64,000 nucleotides of DNA, taken from Ascaris suum (taxonomy: Eukaryota > Nematoda > Chromadorea > Rhabditida > Ascarididae). The stretch is taken from NCBI GenBank assembly GCA_013433145.1, contig CM024180.1, positions 8,312,001 through 8,376,000 of the forward strand. Direction: 5' to 3'. This document shows, piece by piece, positions 1-11,796 of the stretch (positions are counted from its first letter, which is position 1; each line of letters opens with the position of its first letter). Position numbers and translations under genes: made by a program. A model generated the notes under the pieces. It was not told the origin of the DNA and made no database searches. It saw only the letters and a program-made list of their open reading frames with translations.

Positions 1-1372
1 TTTCGAAGCAATTTTATACTCTCAATGCATAAGCTTGCTGTCGTAAACAGACATTGCAAAATTTTCAATATTCAACGCTCATATTATAGAAAACTACCAT
101 TCCGAGAGACAAAAAAAATTCGCAATTGTTCGTTTCAACTCTATTTTTGCAATAAAATAGCCAAAAAAATCAGAAATTAGGTAAGCGAGTTCATCTCCGA
201 TTTCGAGCCTAATAAATACGCAAAACGTAATGAAAAATTGCGTTGTGTTTCCGAACTAAAATGCAAATATAATGGTACTTTTGATGGAATTTTCTTAAGA
301 TATTATGAAAATTCGTGCACAAATTAGTGAAATCCGTTTCTGCAAACTAAAAAAATTGATTTCAAAATGTTCAATATTGAGATGATAATACCTTAGTACC
401 TTATTTCGTTTAACGCCAACAATCGCTAGAAGATACCTTTGCAAAATTGCATTGTAACATTCATAAAAATTGCGAGTTGCGCCGAATCGGAATCGTTCTC
501 ATCTGTTGTGAATGGATCCTTATTGAAAGAGAATTGTAAATAGAGTGATGGCACTGAAGGACTAATACGAACCACCCGATGCGCCTTCACTGTTCCGTTG
601 GTCTTTATATTTGGATTAAATTCTGGCACGAGTACATGCTGAAAAAAAATTCGATCGCGCTAACATTAATTCTTCCTTATTATGAAGGAGGATTTAGGTA
701 GGCTCCGGATAAGCGGAGAGAAGGTACAGATAAGATTTACATCAGAAGAGATTCTTGAAAAACCAAAGCTGCAGACCTAGAAAAAACTGGACACTAGACA
801 AAAATTCCCACATAATTTTAATTCACTTTAGTTAGGGTTATTCTGACCACATAAATAAAAATTTCAGCGAATTTGGTTTTTATTCCAAGAAAAATTAAGG
901 AAAACATTAAACAAAGTAAAAATTAGAACTTTGCTAAACCTAATCAAATGTAATTGAGAATAATAAAGGCACGATATTGATAATTTTTTTCCCTTTTTTT
1001 CCACGCATTAATAAGCGGGTTCATGAAACTAGCAAAAATCATTCTCTCTTTCAAAAAGAAAACTTTTTCAGGCGAATAGATAAAAGACTGTTGAATGAAT
1101 GTTATTTTGAACAACGGATGAATGTTATCTTCGTTGCTTTTTTTATTATCTTAATGCAATAGCCAGTACAATAAACTATTCGCTTTTTACTTCGAGAGAA
1201 AAACGCATAAATTTACAACGATATGTCCAGCATCAACGAGAATATCGACAAGTGCGCCTTGAAAGAATAGATGACTATGTCCCCATGAAGGTGAATAGAA
1301 TAGAAATTTCATTTGTCTTGCGTTTAAACGGCTCAAAAAAAGAGCAAGTAATATGTATTGAAGAAACCTCAT
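1..1372 (-). CDS. UDP-glucuronosyl/glucosyltransferase (UGT), 5' part, truncated by window edge
   Basis: UGTs move a sugar from a UDP-sugar to small lipophilic acceptors in the ER lumen (family knowledge). Exon 1 (1217-1372) starts at an ATG and encodes a hydrophobic signal peptide (MRFLQYILLALFLSRLNA). The UGT N-terminal motif FYSPSWGHSHLFFQGALVDI, then DAGHIV, follows; this is the acceptor-binding start of the UGT fold. It ends at a GT donor in phase 0. Exon 2 (437-638) begins after TTTTCAG with HVLVPEFNP, matching the usual 'AGHxVTxLxP' continuation, runs 67 codons and ends ...MQFCK plus one base at GTATC. A third exon probably starts at 339 after TTTGCAG (ETDFTNLCTNF...); its end is unclear. 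The sugar-donor (signature) half and the C-terminal membrane anchor must lie left of the window. A strong acceptor (TTTTTTTTTGCAG) lies 11 nt upstream of the ATG. The UGT family call is firm for exons 1-2; exon 3 is tentative. Confidence 0.82.
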
Positions 1373-1388
1373 AGCCAATAATCCTGCA
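1373..1388 (-). promoter_or_regulatory. 3' splice site just upstream of the UGT start codon (candidate SL trans-splice site)
   Basis: Read on the minus strand, nine T residues lead into GCAG and then an 11-nt leader before the ATG at 1372. This matches the nematode 3' splice-site consensus. No partner 5' exon was recognised upstream, so trans-splicing of a spliced leader is a reasonable inference; a cis-spliced 5'UTR exon is the alternative. Confidence 0.45.
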
Positions 1389-3319
1389 AAAAAAAATCGT
1401 TTTATTCAAAACATAGTAACAAAAATTTTTTTGAAATCCCCTTCGACCTCGATTCATCGTATCCACATTGGTCGAAAAAAAATTTCCGGCCGGTAAACGA
1501 CCCGAAAACATTCAGTTGCAATTGAAATTTGGATACGACAAATCGTATTTCGACGGGTCAGTTGCTGATTGAAAACGGTGAGGTAAATACAAAAAACCGA
1601 CCGAATGATACCTTTCAGCAGGTAAAAAGTGGACAGAAATTTTGGTTTATTAGCAACCTTCTACTAAAGCTATTTGCAAAAAGAGTAGCATGGAATCTCG
1701 TTTGACGAATACAATCGCAAATCGTAAAGGTTATTCCAATAACAGCAACTATGGGAAATTAAAAAAGAAATTTCGAAGCAGCTAAAATAAAATGCGCAAT
1801 ATCGATTTTAGCCTTTAATACAGTTTGTCTTATCGTTCTGCAAACCATATTTACTTTGCGCATCGTTATAAGTGTTTATTTCAGTTTATCAGCCTTATAT
1901 TTCCTCTCGAACCCTCAACATTTTCGTTTTCTTCGAAAATAGTTTTACGGTGATAATCAGAATTGGCAGGCGTCCAGCGCACCTTCGAGGTACCGCTGTC
2001 TACTCAATTTTAGCCCAAACTACCCGCATCAAAATAATTTATGTTACCATAAAATTCACATACCGACGAGAAAAGCGCACCAAGAAAAAAAGAAATAAAT
2101 CAATCGAGTTTATTCTAAAGGGGCCAAAAAAAGTAATTCAATGCACCGTTCGATGAAGGATGAGATAATAACTATTTCAATAATAGAACATGAAGGAAAA
2201 AAGCGGAAAATGACTAATGCATATTACTAGAAAAATGTTAATCTTACACAATCATCCCACAAGATCTAAAGCAGAATACCGCTTGCTGCTTGTACTCGAG
2301 GCAATTTCATCGACAGAGCGAAGAGCCATTTTAAAGGCATTTACTAATAAATTTTTTATATAATCGATAATAGGAAGTAAAATGAAATTGCGAACTTAAT
2401 ATTTGTAGTTTTCCTCATAATTTACTTAAAACTGCATCACTATACTATTGCTTCCCCTTTTTCTACTGTAAAATAGTCTTCGACGATATGCGATAATAAA
2501 ACTGATCCATCTATAGCGAATCAATTCTAAAGAACATCCTCGTAACAAACGAAAAACGAAATCATACCAACAAAAGATGATCTACATTTAAAGGCACAAA
2601 AAAAATGTATCTACCTTGTTGTAAACAACGCCGAGAGACTACGTGTGTAAAGTTGAAAGAATACTATTGACACTTGCGCAAAAAAATCCCCTTAGAAAGT
2701 ACGAACTTCACTATACGCAACGGAAAGAAATCATCAAAACTATTGTGATGAAAACAACGAAAAAAAATTATTGTAGAAATAAAGTTAATAAAAATAATGA
2801 AAGTGCAAAAAACATTTCCCGTCGTTAAGAAAAAAAAGCAACAGGTTTGTATTGGTCAATAGCATAATAGATTTTTCTCATCTTTTCGATGATTGAAATA
2901 TTAATTGCACATATTATTTATGTCAATTCATATGTAGTTATCTATTAAATATCAGAGATGCGATCAACACTGAACGAATATTCTTTGGGTGACTAATGAA
3001 ACAAAACGAGTAAACTGATTTGAAAATTTGAAAATATTAGACACATTAATATTAAGGAAAACGAATGCGAGTTTTTAAAAGGAAATTCCGGTATGAGAAA
3101 ATAGAGGTGAAATATAAACGACTTTTAGTAGGACACGCGAAAATGTAGAGCTTGACTGATAGGTGATTGTGATATGGACATCATTGGTGCATCACTGATA
3201 ACAAATTCCCATCATTTTCTGCTCAGTGCACAGCTCTATGTTGTAGGATATTACTTTATTCATTTCATCTGGTAGGCAAATCACGCTTTCACGAATTAAT
3301 AAACCATGGCTGTGCATCC

Positions 3320-3426
<107 letters not shown>

Positions 3427-4332
3427 ACATAAAACGAATAAGTTTCTAACTTCCATTTATACATAAAATTTTTTACTAAATGGATATTATTAGCCGAAAA
3501 GTCATTTATATACCATTCGCGTTCACTTATTACTTATTTACCTCGTTTCGTTCCCCTCTCACGTGTTTATACACAGCAATTCATTCAATTAATAAAATGT
3601 TTTAACATTAATTAAAGAACTCCACCTTGTAATGAAAGATAAACAGGATGCAGTGGAACTGAAAATAATTGATTCGATTAAAAAAGACGGCCAAGCATCG
3701 TAAATAAATGAAAGGCAGTTTTTGATGAATGACAAAAGCAAGCGTACTGATTTAACTAAATAACGCATAAACGCCTCAACTATTAAATTTATTTTGTTTA
3801 TATAACGTCGAAGATGAAAATTTACCCACTATGCGGGAGTAGGAAAAAAACTTTGAAACAAATCGGGAACGACAAAAAATCGTTTGAAAGTACTGAAAAA
3901 TCCAAGCATGCAGAACTTATATTCTATCTTTTTATATCATTTTTAAACAAATAATACAAGCTCTATCTGATCAAACAGTTCCTGTGATTACCGTCGTTCA
4001 TCAATTTATTTCGAGTCTAAAATTTCGGTCCACACATTCAAAACAAAACAATTCAATTCAGTTGTAATGGGAATTTCCGTTATTGTTGTTGCAATTTGAA
4101 ATATTATTATCTATCAATACTTCGTGGCTTGTAAATGTTGCACTTCCACTACGCATGGTTTTTCATTTATTTAACGGCGATTAAAAATTACAAAGCTCAT
4201 AGCTATCAGAACCTTCGATCTCTTGTTTTCCAATCGATGCTATAACCGACTGAGCCCTACCTCATCCCCCAATGCATTTGCCTCTCAGTTCTACTTTTTA
4301 CGCAATGAAAACTGGCCTGAATGCTAAACTCG

Positions 4333-4623
4333 CATCATTGCAACGATTTTGTGTGTTAGCAGCCCAAGTGTACTTATGGGACAAGGGCCATTTTTGTGAA
4401 ACGCTCATGTGTGAGTCACTGTGGTACTATGAGGAGGCGATATGAGGGCTGCCAGGGCCCAGTTGTAGTTGTTGTATGTGACTGTGCGGTGGACGGCTGG
4501 TGAGCGCAGTTGTGGTGCGCTGCTGTGTTGCTGCGTGCTGAGTTAATAAAAGTTTGCTGTTAGCCCGGGTGCTCACAAGAAATCGGGTGGCCCGAAGGTG
4601 TGAGGCCCTTTACATCATTGCAA
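4333..4623. mobile_element. GC-rich insertion of 269 bp flanked by 11-bp direct repeats
   Basis: The word CATCATTGCAA occurs at 4333-4343 and again at 4613-4623, bracketing 269 bp that are clearly GC-richer than the flanks. The interior has no ORF. It contains TTAATAAAAG near its right third, followed by CCCGGG and two GGCC words, and ends in CCCTTTA. Eleven-bp flanking repeats suggest a target-site duplication of a retroposed element (SINE-like). A solo LTR is an alternative because the interior has TGTGTTAGC near its left end, an AATAAA signal and a TTTACA right end. In that reading the flanking 5 bp do not match, so I favour the first. Confidence 0.5.
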
Positions 4624-6292
4624 AATATTACTTGCAGATTCGATTGTAGAATAACCGTCACATGAATAATATCCAAGTTATTCAACATGGTACTCGTGTA
4701 AAGGATGAAAGATGAAACCTGTCATAAACCGTCAAAACCAGCATTTACCTGGAAAGGTGCACAAAGTATGAGTACCAATGATGCGCCAAAGCATTTTCCA
4801 TATATGTTCGATGAAAAAAAAATGTTTTGTGAAAACTTCTATAGATTAGTCAACAAAGCAAATAGTGGGCACAATTGCACCTATGTTTACCCTCTCCATC
4901 ACCAATTTCTGACCATTCTCACTTTATCACTGCAAAAGAAATAAGAACAACTTTAAAATTTTCTTTGATAAGTTGGCATCAACACTTCTAGAGGACAAGC
5001 AATATGCAAAGGAAAAATCTTCGAGTAAAAGTCTAACGAAAGCAGTACGTACAGAAAGTTCCGCGACAAAAGTTCGTAGTTTGTATTATGCGATCATTCG
5101 AACATTGTGCGATCATTATAGCCTATTGCATTTCAATTTTCGGCAATAACTAATATAGTTCAAAATTTGAATTTTTTTTTTCATTTCAAATTATAAAACG
5201 TAAAAAATTGGCGAAAAAAATTTTCAAATTTAAATGAAAAATTTAAATAAAAGGCGAAAAATTCACAAAAAAAAAATCAAAAGTGAAAATTGAATGAAAA
5301 GTGAAAGAGTAAAGAAATCACGAAATTTGCGCTAAAATTCCATAAGGCGCGAAATTTAAACGTTTCAATTGAATAACAAATAGTGGCTAGTAATCTTATA
5401 TTGATATGTAGTGAAATGACTAGTACATACGAAGTGGTTTGAAAAATTTAGAGTCACTATAAAATTTGGATTTTATAGTCGTAGAATTCTGTTGAGTACC
5501 ATTTTCTGTAAAGAAAAATTTTCGCATAAAAATTCAACAAACAATACAATGTTACATTATTTGTTCATCGGTTCTCTATTATTCTTTCGAAAAATTTTTT
5601 TCTTTATTCTCTATATTCTTGCAAATATTATCACAACTTTTTCTCATTATTTTCATTTTTATGGCTAAAAAATTACAAGAAATTTGCTTGGAATATTGTA
5701 AAAAAAGAACTTTTTTATTCCACATTGACAATAAGAAAATTTTTCTACGCCAGCTAGAATGAGAAAGAAAATAGAAATAAAATAAACATAACCATTCCGA
5801 TTATAAAATAAACATAAGCCTCATATAATAAAGTGCTGCTAAAAATAAGCGAAATTAATTACGACATGTTGTTTTCTCAATAAAGCCTTAAATAATAAAG
5901 GTGATTTTGATATTGAATGATTACATATTAAAGACGGTTTAATAGAATTGATTCATCTTGCATTTTTAAATTCCCTTTTCGTTTTGAAATACGTTTCAAA
6001 GTTTTACCCCAAAAAATTTGCGATCGGTTGTTGTCGTCTTTAAAAGGTAACATGCGCTAATTTTCTCTAATGACGCCTGCAATGATGCCATGCAGTACGG
6101 AACCACCGCATTTCATCGTCTCTAATTTCATCACCGCGGTACTTCCGGCTGATCCTGAGCACAAATACTGTACAAGGAGTATGGGGATTATACGTTGATA
6201 TACCGAACCTATTCCATGCCATGCCAAGTAAATTTGCATAAAAGTGCATGAAAGCAAAAGTACTTCTACACTTGTAATTAGAGGTCTTTCAG

Positions 6293-9200
6293 GGGTATCT
6301 GAGCCATTCGCTTTTATATTGTTATCGAGAGTGGTTGCATGCTATGTGTTGTTTGCTATTTTTGCTCAAGCCATCATCTCTCGAAATATGTCCAGTTTGT
6401 GGCCAACAGGTGAGTCGAAGATTTTTGGATTATTTCTTGATTATAATTACAGATCATTAGCAAATGATTTCTGTCAACAATTCTAAAAGGAATAACGAAA
6501 TACTAAAAACAGCCTATATAGCATTCGCATAAGACGGGGAGCAATTAGAGAGAACAGCCAAGTGCTAGAGAATAATCCGCGATGAAAACCAAAAGCCTTC
6601 TTCACAAAGTTCCTTCGGTAATAATTTAGTTTGAAAGAAATGCACTATCAATTTATATTTTTTACAACAAGCGATGTTTTTTCGAAATGAACAGAAAAAA
6701 ACATAGGAAAGCATCAAAAATGAGCAGAACAGAGTCGGAAAATATGGATTTAAAAAACGCAGGCTACGTCGAACCTCTTATAAACCTCACAGAAAGGACA
6801 ACTAAGTCAACCGAAATTTAGCAGTAATCTTCAACAATTATCCATTGTATAAAACAAATATATCCTAAATCATATTATGCGTACCATAAGAAGACTATCC
6901 ATAAAATTCCACACTCAGAAGATCGTAAAAATATCTCACAAGCAACCTCAAAACCTTAAAGTTTTAACAAAACATCTTCACTTTCTTCATAGATTTCTTC
7001 ATATCCTATAAAGAGTTCTTCATCAATTCCACTTCTCAAATATCACCGAAACAATAGATGCAGCAGAAGATAGTCATGGGGATACGATAAGCCTAAGAAT
7101 AATCCCTCAGCCTAATCCTAACCTCAACGTTGAGCGCAAGCCTAAGGAATAAGATCCACGCCTGAACCTAAGCCCAAGCCAAAGCCTAACCCTAACCATA
7201 AGAATAAGCCTAAGCCCAAGCATAAGTTTAACCCTAAAACTAAGCCTAAGCCTAAGCCCTAACAATAAGCCCAAGCCTAAGCCTAAGAATAAGTCTAAGC
7301 CTAAAACTGGGCCTAAGCCTAAGAATAAGCCTAAGCTTAAGCCTAAGCTTGAGCTTAAGCCTAAAACTAAGCCTAAGCCTAAAACTGGGCCTAAACCTAA
7401 GAATAAGCTTAAGCCTAAGCTTAAGCCTAAAACCAGGCCTAAGCCTAAGAATAAGCCTAAAACTAAGCCTAAGCCTAAGAATAAGCCTAAGCTTAAGCCT
7501 AAGCCTAAGAATAAGCCAAAGCTTAAGCCTAAGCCTGAGCTTAAGCCTAAAACTAAGCCTAAGCCTAAAACTGGGCCTAAGCCTAAGAATAAGCCTAAGC
7601 CTAAAACTGGGCCTAGGCCTAAGAATAGGCCTAAGCCTAAGCCTAAGATTAAGGCTAAAACTGGGCCTGAGCCTAAGAATAAGCCTAAGCTTAAGCCTAA
7701 GAATAAGCCTAAGCCCAAGAATAAGCCTAAGCTTAAGCCTAAAACTAAGCCTAAGCCTAAAACTGGGCCTAAGCCTAAGCCTAAGATTAAGGCTAAAACT
7801 GGGCCTGAGCCTAAGAATAAGCCTAAGCTTAAGCCTAAAACTAAGCCTAAGCCTAAGAATAAGCCTAAGCTTAGGCCTAAAACTGGGCCTGAGCCTAAGA
7901 ATAAGCCTAAGCTTAAGCCTAAGAATAAGCCTAAGCCCAAGAATAAGCCTAAGCTTAAGCCTAAAACTAAGCCTAAGCCTAAAACTGGGCCTAAGCCTAA
8001 GCCTAAGATTAAGGCTAAAACTGGGCCTGAGCCTAAGAATAAGCCTAAGCTTAAGCCTAAAACTAAGCCTAAGCCTAAGAATAAGCCTAAGCTTAAGCCT
8101 AAAACTAAGCCTAAGCCTAAGCTTAAGCCTAAGCCTAAAGCCTAAGCTTAAGCTTAAGCCTAAAACTAAACCTGAGCCTAAGGCCTGAGATAACAGATGA
8201 TGTTTTATCGCTGCTTAGTCAAGCAGCAATAAAAATTGATTCCACATTCAATGATGTTGTTTTTCTTTTCCAGTTTTCGTGAATTGTGAAAAATAGTTGC
8301 TAAGTACAAGAGACAGCAAAAAGACTATAGTTGGGGATTGCCAAAAATATCAAAAACACGACACTTCTAAACTACGAAAAATTTCAGCCATATTGAATAC
8401 GGCATGTGTTTTTTCCTACAAATAATGAAATTAATTTCAAGACATTAGAAAAGCGTTTCACTCGTGTCGGTATATTGTGTGGCATTGGGGCGACACTTTT
8501 TTGCGGTCTTGGAGTCTATCTTATGTTGTAAGTGATATTACGAACTCTAAAAAGTATTACATTATTAATTAATAGGTACTGGCATTTATAATTTCCGCTC
8601 ACTCATCTGTTCATCAATATTTTCGACGTTATTATCTTCCATAGCTGAGCTGTTGCCTTTCAATGAATTGTGCTCTTGATTTCTTCATCTACTGTGTTAT
8701 CAGTGATGTAATGTAGCCGTATCACTGTTATCAGTAATTCATTTCTGCATCTACACTATGGTAGTATAACAATGATTTCATAATTACTTGAATTGATTCA
8801 TAGATAATCAGCAAATTAGCAAAAAAAAAACATGAAAAATTCGCCTAAATTTATCAATTCTTTTTTTTTTCGTAATTGGCCCACAATCGAAATTTCCTAA
8901 TCCGGATTGTTATATTTATTGATCAACGATTCAATATTGTTCAACAATTCTTAATTTCTAAAGTCGAAATAAATAAATAGAAAATCTATTTTCAGCTTAT
9001 TGAGGAAAAATTTCTGTCAAAATTGTTATATGAATGATTTTTATAAGATAGCAAAAATAAGACGACGCCTTCAATGCCATATAGATGATAAATCGGAGAG
9101 GTAATTTACGGTTTTCATTTTATAAATTATTGAAAATCCTAAACAATATAAAGTACTATATAAATGTACATAAATGAATATCATAAGAGCTGGCACAAAA

Positions 9201-9650
9201 CGCCTACGATATAGCTTTATGGCTGTCAATAACGCTCATACTTAAAAAGTGATTTAATCCCTAATCTGCTATTTCCTATTATTATATGAACTATTTATCT
9301 ATAAACTAATCGAATAATTGTAAACAAGAAGACAGAAATTTAACATAAATATTAAATGAAAGCGAGCAAATATTTTTGTTTTTAAATTCAGATAATATCC
9401 AAAAAGAAGGCTTATTTAGTTTGATTCACTTAGTGTTACATCAAATGGAAACTTTAGAAAAAACTTTAGCCGCTATAGTGAGAAATATTTCATTTCATAC
9501 CTTGCCACGATAAATAAGTGCTCTGTGGAAATTTCTAGAATAAAAAACGAAGCATTTTTCAGGGAGCGCATCAACATAGAAGAAAAATCAGTCGCCCTTT
9601 CTGAAGTTTCTGATATTCCAAAAATTGATGAAGCAGAAAAAAAGAAGTGA
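6293..9650 (+). CDS. BRI3-like small membrane protein with split zinc ribbon (CPVC-TM-CQNC)
   Basis: Four exons share one phase-consistent frame. Exon A ends at 6409 and starts at 6293 or, using the better polypyrimidine acceptor, at 6371; it ends ...LEICPVCGQQ. Exon B is 8442-8527 (TLEKRFTRVGILCGIG..., a membrane segment). Exon C is 8996-9100 (LLRKNFCQNC then a basic stretch). Exon D is 9563-9650 (ERINIEEKSV... ending AEKKK, TGA). Introns B/C and C/D split codons (TT|C, AG|G), and the joins preserve frame. The arrangement CPVC, a glycine-rich hydrophobic helix of about 20 residues, then CxNC is that of brain protein I3 (BRI3), a short endolysosomal membrane protein; the LITAF domain is a more distant alternative. 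The acidic C-terminal tail is longer than in vertebrate BRI3. The N-terminal exon is not identified. The telomere-type array sits in the A/B intron, between the two zinc-ribbon halves. Resemblance is by motif only. Confidence 0.65.
7090..8190. repeat. Interstitial telomere-type array, degenerate (GCCTAA)n / (TTAGGC)n
   Basis: About 1.1 kb built from hexamers. The plus strand reads (CCTAAG)n, which is (TTAGGC)n on the minus strand, the canonical nematode telomere repeat. Variants include AAGCTT, AAGAAT, AAGATT, AAGCCC and the 12-mer AAAACTGGGCCT, nearly all keeping 6-bp register, so long open frames appear on both strands. The edges decay gradually (left into CCTAACC/CATAAG words at about 7090-7300, right into CCTGAGCCTAAGG at 8190). 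The array lies wholly inside an intron of the BRI3-like gene, not at a chromosome end. Confidence 0.93.
7663..8106. repeat. 222-bp higher-order unit within the telomere-type array
   Basis: The same order of variant hexamers recurs 222 bp apart: GGGCCTGAGCC at 7663 and 7885, and AAGCCCAAG at 7711 and 7933, with matching variants between them. 222 bp is 37 hexamers, so a block of the array was duplicated in register. Confidence 0.75.
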
Positions 9651-10165
9651 AAAAAATGGAAAAACTATTTGATGAATTTGTGTAATCATAAAAATTCTGT
9701 TAAATTCATTCTAAATGTGGTGTGAAAATTAGCGTTAAATAAAATAGCGCCCTGATGATTTGCATAAATTCGCCTACGGACGATTAATGCAGTGAAAATG
9801 GTCAAATAATGCAACTTGCTATGTCACTAAATCCCCTTCGCGAGTGATATTATTTTTACACCTACGTTAAATGCTTACGTACCTGCTCATCTTATTTGCA
9901 CATCTGTACTAAATATTTGCTTGCTTACGTATTTACATATACGATTCATGCCTATACTCTTACCTACAGTGTTTATCTATTAGAAGAGGAAACTGCAATA
10001 GCAACTGTCGAAATTCTTCGAATGAACAAGACCATAGTGGCATGCTCATGAATGCATGAACAAATAAACCATAATTCGATGGGAACTAAAAAATCGTTTA
10101 CTTTCACCAGTGTTTGCTCGCTTGACAGCATACCTGAGTCCGTTGATGGCAGCTAGAGCTACATG

Positions 10166-10215
10166 TGTCCAGCTTATTCCTATGCTCCACTGTCCAGCTT
10201 ATTCCTATGCTCCAC
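10166..10215. repeat. 25-bp tandem duplication
   Basis: TGTCCAGCTTATTCCTATGC plus CCAC-type ending is present twice in direct succession (10166-10190 and 10191-10215) with no mismatch seen. Confidence 0.9.
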
Positions 10216-11565
10216 TAAAATTTTGCTGGAATCAGTGGCTGAAGCAAGGCGGGGTCATTGCCTATAAGGTTGGTTCACCTGACTGACTCAAAAACATGCA
10301 AGTGGTGCCAGTCTCTCCATAAAGTCGTTACGTTAAAGCATGAGTTTGTAGACTCACATGTTCATCAAAATGACTTAGAGCTATTAATAAACCTCTCTCG
10401 CTTCATTAATCCTCTCCACATCAAATTCCTATCTCCTGCAAGCTTACAGGAGAAGAAATAATCTTCAGCCCGCTGTCCATAAACATCTTTTCATCAAAAA
10501 CTTAAGAAATGATTTGTCTTCGCTCTAGCTGCAACTAATACACCATCATCGGTCTCAGAAGAACCTAAAGAAGAAAAAAATCCGCCAATACAGCCCTCAC
10601 CTCACCTGACGGTTTCATTTTCCAATTATATGGCTCAAATATTTTTCACGCTGGGCTTTATTCAATGCTAGATGGGTTATTCAGGTAGATGCCCAAAGGA
10701 CAGTTGGGGTTGTGTTGACTAAAAGCAGCATCACACCAACTGTGGAAAAATTTAACCAATCCTAAATACCCGCGGTAAGCAGTATCCCTATAGTCGTTTC
10801 ACTGTGATCATTTGGAAGATCTTTTTCGTCACTGTCGTGTTTTTGGATATCCACCGAGTAAGCATATCATACTCGTGAAAAATTCTATCAAAGCCCTCAT
10901 ATTCATCTGCGTTTTCTCTTTTCTCTCTTTATCGTCATTTATAACTTTCATATTCTCTTTCCTTTCGTCTAGCATTTTCCTTTTAAATTTGCCAATCCTA
11001 ACATAAAATCGACTAATCGTTGAAGAGCGCCAATCCACTAAACAATTACTTTCTTTCATTTTTAGCAGTCTGATTGTAAAGCTTTTTTTTTTGTTTGGAA
11101 AAAACATCCACGCTTGATTGCTGTAGCCGAAAAATTTTTGTTTCATAAAAACTATTAAAAATCCTCCTACTCGTAAATACCTCTAATTAAAAAGTCGGCA
11201 TTTTATCTGAACGTAGACTCTTCATATCTCACATGCAAATTCTTCTTAGCTCGAAAGTGTAATCAAAATTCGACTTTTTCAAAGAGTTAGTCCTTTTGAA
11301 TTTCGATAATTTTATCTTTTAACCACTAAAGTTTTGGATTTTCTTTCCTCACAAGCAGTCTATTATTACTGCTGTTTTTTTTTTTTTTGGAAGAATGATA
11401 TGGTTGCCGAGAGTATGCAATGAAGTTCTACTGGAATAATCATCATCACCCATTCCCTCATCTTTCATCCCCTCCCACAATTATTAAAGATGATATTGCT
11501 TGCTTACTCGAGGGATCCAGAAAATTTGAACTCCTATAACGCCCAAATTTTATTAATGAGGTTAA

Positions 11566-11796
11566 TTATTCATTATTGCGCGACGCGTGGTTTCGGCATT
11601 TCGCGCATTCCAGGCAGGAGAGCGTAATGCAAGCCACTGAAGCCGAACTTACATCGTAACAACGCAAGTGCGGTACACATCTTGTTTCTAGGCTATGCGC
11701 ACAAATAGACGGAGGTGAATCTGGGCTGAATCCGGTCACCGATTGGTGACCGATCCCTATGAATTTCGGATTGCATGCAGACTTGATCCAGACCAT
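11566..11796 (-). other. GC-richer open frame, cysteine-rich, unrecognised
   Basis: The minus strand is open from about 11832 to a stop at 11566, with nine or so cysteines in the deduced peptide. The farthest upstream codon of the open frame is TTG. The first true ATG is near 11796 and leaves no complete signal peptide. No acceptor was seen upstream that would add an in-frame exon. A perfect 8-bp hairpin (CGGTCACC-GATT-GGTGACCG, 11733-11752) lies inside. It could be a fragment of a repeat rather than a gene; I assign no function. Confidence 0.2.

Noticed and set aside
6057..6257. Minus-strand ORFs over 6057-6257
   Set aside because: Overlapping frames are open on both strands because the segment is GC-richer; no splice links or motifs were found, and the plus strand holds the supported gene.
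6244..6486. Plus-strand ORF with a hydrophobic helix (FILLSRVVACYVLFAIFAQ)
   Set aside because: It is another frame of BRI3-like exon A. Only the CPVCGQQ frame joins exons B, C and D in phase.
7107..8188. Two long ORFs (277 and 279 codons) on opposite strands
   Set aside because: Both are translations of the hexamer telomere-type array; a 6-bp period without stops is open on both strands by construction. The peptides are pure L/S/G/K repeats.
10829..11146. 105-codon minus-strand ORF
   Set aside because: Lysine/glutamate-rich AT-driven frame with no splice context or recognisable domain.
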